From positions 248,001 to 312,000 of the forward strand of contig JAJSPD010000008.1 of assembly GCA_021307315.1 (NCBI GenBank): DNA of 64,000 nt, written 5' to 3'. This DNA is from Bisporella sp. PMI_857. Its lineage: Eukaryota; Ascomycota; Leotiomycetes; Helotiales; Helotiaceae. Under the pieces are notes generated by a model, which ran no database searches, had not been told where the DNA came from, and was given only the letters and a program-made list of their open reading frames with translations. Positions 56,801-64,000 of the stretch are shown one piece after another; position 1 is the stretch's first letter, and every line of letters starts with the position of its first letter. The position numbers and the translations under genes were made by a program.

Positions 56801-57052
56801 GGCGAAGCATTGGACGACTAGGACGATTCGAGAGAACTCGAGGGTAATCTGGTCGGTATTGCCCCATGTTAATGGGTTGATGAGGTTCGCAGCATGCGGT
56901 CCGAAGATGACACCGCAGATGGTAGCTACGGTGGCTTCACCAATGTACATCTTCTCTTTGATGAAGGACGAGCATAACATGAACAGCGATGTGAAGCCGC
57001 CTAAGATGATGTACACCAAGTGCGGCTTGTTGATGGAGAGATGATCCCACAT
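53831..57052 (-). CDS. Na+/H+ antiporter, NHA1/Sod2-type (CPA family)
   Basis: This plasma-membrane exchanger expels Na+ or K+ for H+. The start [20 protein letters not shown] at 57052 opens a series of membrane helices ([40 protein letters not shown]). The conserved ion-binding sequence is [20 protein letters not shown], with neighbouring [17 protein letters not shown] long cytoplasmic C-terminal tail follows, rich in Glu, Arg and Ser, with NHA-type blocks such as [12 protein letters not shown] and SLANWGF. One intron near 54894 (GTGAGT...AATAG) joins GNTI to the rest of the tail. One-base slips appear near 56358 (G run, KWG to ENHNMVD), 55985, 55110 and 53945. In the last, the proper C-terminus is [14 protein letters not shown] and ends at 53831. 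Confidence 0.93.
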
Positions 57053-58954
57053 ATTGAATACAGGAATTTATCCGCCAGAGTATTCTACCATGCAGTAGCT
57101 ACAGGTGTCGTAGAGATTGAGAGATTCGTTGTCGCAATGGCTCTTGGCAAGCAGCTCCGATTTGCTTGTCGATTTTTTCTTCTGGGTCTGGGGAATTGCT
57201 TAACTTGGCTTGGAAAGAGCTTGATGAGCTTGAATTCTCTCAGCCCTCTTGTCCTCCTCTGCCAATACCCCAATCAGTCGATTCCCTCAAGAGAATGGCG
57301 TGGTGTCGAAGCATTCAGAATCCGGTCGCGCCCAGTCGCCGCTCCACCCTCTTTATAAAGGTTGTTGTACTCCCGTTATATTCTCGATGGTGAAGACTAG
57401 AGTCTGCGGAACCGATATCCTCTTCGCAGATCTGTCCAGCTGGTAGGCTTCGACTTCAAGGAGTGTGCGGAGGAGAGGGTAAGCTTTCCTGACAATACCG
57501 TAAAATCTTGTCTCTTGGCGGGGGAGGTCTGTCAGAAAGGATTTCGAGGGCTCGAAGCCGTCATATATGGGTAAGTCGGCAAGAGTCTTGGTCGGAAGAG
57601 GCAAATCAATTGAGTCGGCCAAGAGTGCCCAGCATGAAGTGATATGGGGAAGCAATGAGATTGGAAGAGCTAAAGTAAAGGTTGGTAGCGGGTTCTCGCG
57701 ATTTCGGATGTTTTTGCGGCGGGTCGTTTATCTGGATTTTGATGAAGAACAAGCAACTTTTTTCGAGCTGACTGGGCAGGAGCAGCCCACGCATGCTATA
57801 TACACTTTGACCACCGTCAATCAGAGAATCAATGCATCAGCAAACCCAAAACATATCATTTTAATTTAATAAAAGCAGTGTTAAGTGCCTGATAATGCAC
57901 GTACGTGTAGCTTCTTGCTTTGCTCTCTTTGCTGATTTCTTGGACAAGGCCTCACTTCGGGAACCAGGATGTAGATGACCGTGGATGAAAAAATCCACTT
58001 CGCAAGTTATGTCATTGGGTGACCGGCCCCACTCCCAAGCCATGATGCAGGGATCTTGGGCTTGGTAAGCTTGGCATTCAAGATGTCATCTTCCCCCACG
58101 AAAACCCCCCCCATATGCATCTCTAAAGTACTTCGTAGGTACTTAAATGCATGCACCTCACGTTTTGTGAACTCCCGGGTTGGGAGACATGTATGCAAGG
58201 GATACGAAAAGGCAGCTCCGGCAGCTTGTGCCGCCGAATGCACGGGGGGAAACAACTGCCAGAGTTTATGATGCCGTAAGTAGTACATTTCGGAACCGAC
58301 AAAATCAAAGGCTTTTTTCTTCTCGGCAAGACCCGGCCATGGAAGGCTGGGTCAAAGTATCATACTGTACCGTATGGTATGTTCCCTAGTCCATTATCCA
58401 TGGTTACGGGTCGAGACAAGGGTTTGACTCCATAACGCCTTGCGAATTCATCTCTTTCAAAATTTCAACAGAAGAAACGGAGATACACGTGACCGAGGAC
58501 GGATGCACGATGCAGAGACTGAGGTGCAGCGTGGGATATCGAGCAGTTGCAACTTCTCCCTCGCCAAGGAGAGCCTTTCATACGTAAGTTGTTACCGTTT
58601 TGCATATATGCAAAAGCATCAGATGACATGCCACACTTTTCAAGGTATAAAACAGTGCCCCGAATGTGTCAGACTTTGAATGGATGAGTATGGAAAAGGG
58701 CTGAGGTGCGGTGTGAATCACGTGTTTGAGGCATCGATTGTGTGATGTCTCTGGAATACCATGCATTAACCACCTCTCTTGTACAGTGTCATCAATACCA
58801 GACATGATGCATCTATCTGTCACGTCTTATAACTCTTCCGTTTCCATTGAACTTCTAGGTCAAGCATCGACTCCTCCCTACTGTGACCGTAGCTTGCCGT
58901 ATGTCACCACCACTCCTCGTTAATAATCAATGATTCTCTGACTAAACTTCCTCA
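57053..58954. other. 1.9-kb region upstream of the antiporter
   Basis: No gene is supported. ORFs of 60-115 aa show no domain. A minus-strand ORF of 100 aa at 57353-57655 lies in the antiporter 5' region and is probably spurious. Confidence 0.5.
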
Positions 58955-59948
58955 TTATCTATGACGTCTGTAGGTTATAGAAACATAGGTTCCCGCGTGT
59001 GGCTTCACAGTCACGATTTGTAGTGCTGCTACGTATCGAACACCGGGGATAGACGGAGCATATGATGAATACGTCCGTTCTGATGGAGACGAATACTGTT
59101 GATACCTCCGATTTTTCTTGTCTGCTGTATCTCTGTGATCCTCCTCCAGTGCTTCTCCGTCGTACATGTCTTCTTTATGTTCCCATGTTACCGGAGTTCG
59201 TCTTGGACTAGAATTGTGTCTGCGTCTCGGCCATACGTGTTTGTCTGCATGTGCCTTGTTGCTCTCTTTCCGTTTGCTTCTCGACCCATGCTTCTCATAG
59301 CGCTGGGGCCGTCCCTCAGTCCAAGCGCTCTCATCCGGGGCTGCCGTCTCTGCCTCACCTATTTCGTCTCCGTCATCTCTGCTTGGCATCTATTCTCATT
59401 AACCAAGGAACAATGTAAGGAGTACAACGACTTACCTTATCTATAAACAGCATAAGTGTGGTGATAATGATAAAATAGAGCAGGTGAGCATCGCTCTCAG
59501 AAAACCCCACCCCGCAAAGCTGAGTCTTCGCCCACGTCAGAGTCTTCTCGCCAAAGAACCAAAGTCCGCTGCCAGACCAATTACAGTGATCAATCACTGA
59601 CTTAGGGTTATACTTCTCCATTTTCGACTCTCCTAGGCCGCCCCTATGCTTCTGATAGTCAAATACGTTGCGTAACCACTTCCGAACATCCTCACAGTTA
59701 GCGTCTTTCGTTGGAAAAGATTCAAGGACCAGTTTGTGGATTGGGAGAAACGACATTCCGTTAAGGTCGGTGCCACGGATAAAGTTATCTGGATGAACGA
59801 CCCAGCTTACAGGTCGCATCTCCCACAATATGTCGTGCGATGCCTTTAGTTCCATACCTGAACTTGGGTGCTTGCTGCAAAAGTTTTGCGGCCAAGGAAG
59901 ATACAGTCCCCTTCTGTCCATTGATATAATCAATGCCGGAGATAGCAT
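58955..59948 (-). CDS. Conserved fungal protein with one membrane segment, unrecognised
   Basis: Exon 1 starts MLSPALIISMDRRGLYLPWP at 59948 and includes MELKASHDILWEMRPVSWVV, HPDNFIRGTDLNGMSFLPIH and YNPKSVIDHCNWSGSGLWFF, then a hydrophobic helix LLYFIIITTLMLFIDK. An intron of about 50 nt (GTAAGTCG...GAATAG, near 59439-59391) joins this to MPSRDDGDEIGEAETAAPDE. The C-terminal part is highly charged (RSKRKESNKAHADKH; SPRRTPVTWEHKEDM). Good splice sites and unbroken frames make it a real gene. The soluble first part has a distinctive Trp/His pattern but I cannot name the family. It is probably membrane-anchored with a basic cytoplasmic or nuclear tail. Confidence 0.6.
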
Positions 59949-60339
59949 GAATCACCAACCTGTGATTTACCACGAGTTTGCAAGTGCTACACACTCACAG
60001 ATTACTTTTTTCACTCGCGGACATGTCGGAATCATCAGTGAGGGATCTTTACTACAGAACCCACCATCGTATCAAGGAGTTGTGATACATAAAAAATATA
60101 TTGCCAGTAGCAAGGAATCACTAAAGGTCTCTGTACTCATATATATCGCCACGGAGATCTAAAAAGTAATTCCACCAACATAGACATAGTTCTTGTCTCT
60201 AATTTTAATGAAAAGTGTTGAGATCTATCATATCTAATAGCTAATCCTCTCATTTCCCGGAACAAAATCATGTACAGTTAATTGATACATCTTTGGTATC
60301 GTTGAAATTTCGTGTGATTTCGTTACTTTGAGAGGAAAT
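59949..60339. other. Intergenic region
   Basis: No gene supported. The promoter of the conserved protein and the 3' flank of the peptidase fall here. Confidence 0.5.
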
Positions 60340-61842
60340 CTAAGGCTCGTATGGTGACTTTGCTCTGCTTCCCGTCAATACAATTCCTCCATCCGGAGTG
60401 ACGAGGATGGCATCTTCAAGTCTGATTCCAAAACCAGAATCAAGGTGTATTTTGCGAGCTTGTGCATTTGTGACATAGATTCCCTACTTAATTAGTATAC
60501 GCCTCAACTGATGTAGGATTGTAGAATAATACCGGCTCATTTGTGACCACCTGGTTCGCTTTCAATTTTTCGGAATTGGCACCATTCAGGTATGGATGCT
60601 CATGTACTTCTAGGCCAAGACCGTGACCCAGTCGGTGTGTATAAAATTCACCATATCCAGAGTCGGTGATAACCTGCAAAAGTTAGGCTGCTCCACACTG
60701 GTGAAAGGAGCTGGTTCCGAAGTTGGCGGGAAATTTTTGAAAAAGGAGTATACATACCTTCCGAGACGCGGCGTCGACTAGCGAACACGTTTCATTGACC
60801 TTCATTAATGCGATTGCAGCAGACTGGGCTGCATAAACAGTATACCAACTATCCCACAGTTCATCACTAACAGTTGAGCCCGCTGGTAAGAATGTTCGGG
60901 TCACGTCGCTGCCATAGCCGTGGAGGCTTGAGCCAATGTCGATGAGCACAAACTCATGATCTTTCAATATTTTACCGAAGCTTCCGCCATGTGGATTAGA
61001 AGCCTGATCGCCGAGAAGTACAAGGGCCCAAGCACCACCCTTGAGACCTGCTTTGTCAAAAAGAGAGGTAGCTGCTTCTAGAATCTCTCCTTGTGTCAAG
61101 CCTACCTTGGCAAATTTTGCAAGAGATCGGACAAGCTCGATGGTGAATTCGTTGATACCCCGTAGTATAGCAAGCTCAGCATCACTCTTCACAGCTCGAA
61201 TTGACTGAATGGCATCAGTTGCTGGTATCACATCGATACTCACTTTCTGAAGACCGGTGGCAATAAAATATCGTGCATGCTCATCAAGAATGACCTTTTC
61301 ATATCCGGTCGATTTCTTGAGAGCCTCGAATGGAGATTCTTCCTCGTGCCATTCAATGACTCTTTTGTCTTTGAAAACCATTTCCAAACCACCGATGCGA
61401 GCTAGCTCAAATTTAGGCGCTAGGTATGAGAATTGTCCATCCTTGTCAATAATCACCAAGAATGGTCGCTCTGAAAGATCATATGAGCTCGAGATATTAG
61501 CATAATATCTTGACGAAGCTGAAGGCTCCATGATAAATGCATCAACGCCAGCTTCCGCAAGAACACCAGCAAGAATCGACTGGCGGTCCAGAAACTCTTG
61601 GCGGGTGATCTGAGGAACATCCAAAAGTGACACATGAGGCGCCAGGGTTTTCCAAGCTTGTTCACTCAGGGATGGCTTTGAGCCACTGCTCTATGAATCA
61701 AATTTAGTATAGACATTCAACGACTATCGGGCATGATAAACATACCCTCAAGCAATGACGGCGTATCCACTCGTGATCCCATAAATTCCGTACACTGACC
61801 ATGATCCACAGCAGATTGATTATCACCCACAGTCGAAGGCAT
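60340..61842 (-). CDS. M24 family Xaa-Pro aminopeptidase/dipeptidase-like
   Basis: Such metallopeptidases remove N-terminal residues next to proline. The creatinase-type N-terminal domain starts at SLLDVPQITRQEFLDRQ. The catalytic pita-bread domain includes FVLIDIGSSLHGYGSDVTRT (metal-binding Asp pair), EFYTHRLGHGLGLEVHEHPY (His and the HGLG turn), VVTNEPGIYV and GFGIRLEDAILV (Glu residues). Introns near 60745-60680 and 60531-60500 (GTATTA...TAG) restore the order VTNEP-GIYVTNAQ. The very N-terminus is unclear: an upstream frame MPSTVGDNQSAVDHGQCTEF at 61842 leads to an intron that joins SSGSKPSLSEQAWKTLAPHV only if one base is missing. The active-site residues are complete. Confidence 0.85.
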
Positions 61843-64000
61843 GTCGGACTTTTCAAATCAAAGAGTGCCTTCCTCCAACGGTTCTTGGGATTATCATGAA
61901 AACTCCTCAGACACGATTGATGTGGTGCCTGACACACATGGTAGAAGAACGTATCCTTTTCCTTCTCATAGCTTGCATGCATCCCACAGTTGGAACATCT
62001 GGACTCCATGCCTGGTTGCTGGATTTGATTTGCCATGACAATGCCTTCGAGATATATAACGTCGTGATGTAAGAGTGGACGCTGACGGACGATCAAGAAT
62101 ACACCGAGATAAGAGACCAACTTCTTGATTGGGCCTAAGCTGTGGATCAATCAGGTCATGTGACCGCAATGCTGTAATACTCATGTGATTTCCCTCTTGC
62201 TCACTTAAAAGCTAACGTCGTTTTTCTGGCCTTTGAAAAAGATCCTAAGTGCCTAGAGAAATACAGCATTAAAGTTTTAAGACATACATGGGACCCTGAA
62301 ATTTCCAGTTATGGAGGAATCGTATGCTCAATTTCGGACATCTAGAGTTATACTCTAGGACATTTGCCTCGAGAGGTGCAAGGTGTCTGAACTATGTGAA
62401 AATTAGTGATGAATACCGAGTATGTGAGCATGAAGTATGATCCAAGCAGCAGTAGTTGAGATAAACTAAGAGATGGATAAAAGCTCCTGACTATAGCCTA
62501 TGTCTCAAAGCCATAACGATGGGTTGAAGCCATTCTAAGCCTTGTGGCTTACACGGATTGGGCTCTGAGACGTAAAGGCGTCTCGCTTAGAAAGTGTAAT
62601 GATGCCTGGCTCAAAAGGACGACATGGCCAGAACCAGCTCTCTTTTCTGAAACGAGGTGCCTAAAGTGTGGCATTGCACATCCTCAAGCTGGTATAGCGC
62701 TTGAGCGACTAATCGGAATTTTCGACATACCGGATACAAGATAACTGATATTCTAATTCTGAATGGATCGTAAAAATCGGAATTGAATGCTGCATTGATT
62801 TTAGTGACACCATGATTGGCCAAAATTGAACGAAAGAAATAGGGGCTGCACAGAGGATTCGGATGGCTCTTGAAGTCAAAATACTCAAGATCCAAATATC
62901 TAGTCTTTACCGACTATAAGATAGCCTATTCAAAATAGACTTGGGTGGTATGATGGTTTTGCAAGCATCTGTCAGGAAGAATATCGAAATATAGATCACA
63001 TGACTATAATGGGCCGACTCTCCTCCGGCTACTAGCCGAGAAAGCACCTATATATTACGAAGGATCAATACCTTCTTTTAATTCTCTAAGGATTGGTCTA
63101 TTCTATTGTATCTAGCCCATATCGCATTGTTGATAATACCCTCACAACATCCTCCCAAAGGCTATTGATAAGGTACAGGTCCCGCAGTTCCCGACTAAGA
63201 GTTAGAAGTGCTATATAACAATATGTGGTGCTAAATTTTCAAGATAGATAAGAACATTAACAGCAAAATGACACAGAGCTATGGAACAAAACAATGAAGA
63301 TATCTGATCAAACAGTAATTTGTAAAGTAGTACTCTACCTAAGTGGAAAATACAAGGATCCTGTCTCCCAAGACTGCCTATTTGAATGGTTCCCTTCCTA
63401 TCACACTCTCTATCAACCATGAAAGTCGCTCGGAGACTTTGAAATACTTTGTAGTGATGGTTGGCAATGGGAATCGGGGCTATGTAGCTTGCTTCTGGGG
63501 TGTAGGCTGTCATGGGCGTTGTAAGTGGTCTAGATTGTTCCTGTGTTCCCACACTTCAGAGCCTCCCAGGTCGACTACAATAGCCTCAAAGATTTCTTCT
63601 AGCCAGCTCGTGAATAGGATACAGATAATACGATGTCTTAAAATTGTCTGCTGCGTTAACTATGTTCCCTTTCTAGACTTCCCCTACCACCGCTTTCAAG
63701 AACGCCACATTCAAATGGCCAGTCGAAGAACAGCCATTGGCTCAATCCCTAAGATTTAATCCATTAGAGATACCACCATCATCCCCAGAAACACCCACAA
63801 GAAAGCTTCTTACTTCAAATGCTGAACTAATTACCTTAATGAGCTCCGTCCTGATGTCTTTCTAAATATCAAGCGTGCCGAAATATGTGTCACTGGCTGA
63901 GATCTGATTGATCTGAAGGTAATTTGTGGATGAGAAGAAACTTGGGCGAGCACCGCCACTACTGTACCTTGTAGCATCACCATATCGACATGAGGATTTG
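61843..64000. other. Right edge of window, no supported gene
   Basis: ORFs of 60-138 aa occur but carry no recognisable domain. A minus-strand ORF at 63211-63552 and a plus-strand one at 63343-63759 overlap each other. No repeat ends were found. Confidence 0.45.

Noticed and set aside
20018..57052. Programmed ribosomal frameshifting in fungal genes
   Set aside because: The shifts are too many, are in unrelated families including SDA1, and lack a common slippery site or pseudoknot. Sequence error is simpler.
57353..57655. Minus-strand ORF of 100 aa upstream of the antiporter
   Set aside because: It lies in the antiporter 5' region, has no domain, and no exon link to the antiporter start was found.
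1..64000. tRNA, rRNA or CRISPR features
   Set aside because: I looked for cloverleaf B-box-like GGTTCGA segments and for regular spacer repeats. No candidate had both arms, and CRISPR arrays are not expected in a fungal genome.

Overview
The window is nuclear DNA of a filamentous ascomycete (Pezizomycotina). The evidence is short GT-AG introns, mostly about 45-90 nt, with GTAAGT/GTATGT-like donors and CTAAC/CTGAC-like branch points, together with typical fungal families: three Zn2Cys6 regulators, a HET-domain protein, DHA2, Dal5-type and monocarboxylate-type MFS carriers, a peroxisomal alcohol oxidase and an NHA1-type antiporter. I cannot name the species. I saw no rRNA, tRNA, CRISPR array or organellar sequence.

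Layout. 0-5 kb: a short hypothetical ORF and a fungal NLR-like protein (Helo-like N-terminal domain plus ankyrins, minus strand). 5-14 kb: a small membrane protein, a monocarboxylate-type MFS carrier, two low-complexity ORFs in one frame (coiled coil, then Pro/Gln-rich) and an unrecognised 329-aa protein. 14-20 kb: alcohol (methanol) oxidase with a PTS1-like tail and a single-pass membrane protein. 20-28 kb: a Zn2Cys6 regulator divergent from a DHA2 efflux pump, then the essential 60S-biogenesis gene SDA1. 29-38 kb: flavin monooxygenase, Dal5-type permease, DUF1295 membrane protein and HET-domain protein. 38-44 kb: mostly non-coding, with two small genes. 44-53 kb: a mobile-element zone with a pogo-like MITE, a Zn2Cys6 gene split by a complete MULE transposon with an 8-bp target duplication, a second Zn2Cys6 gene, and a broken F-box-like gene. 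53-62 kb: a 52-aa candidate microprotein, the Na+/H+ antiporter, a conserved unrecognised membrane protein and an M24 Xaa-Pro peptidase. 62-64 kb: nothing supported.

The most important property of the window is that nearly every long gene, including SDA1, is cut by one or more one-base frameshifts, and those I worked out look like lost bases, often in homopolymer runs. This points to uncorrected indels in the assembly rather than a string of pseudogenes, so coordinates below span the whole gene and mark the breaks. The MULE insertion is different: it is a real structural disruption with matching termini and target-site duplication. I found no secondary-metabolite core enzyme and no clear new system. 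The best leads are the MULE-disrupted regulator, the MITE beside it, the divergent regulator/efflux pair and the possible microprotein.
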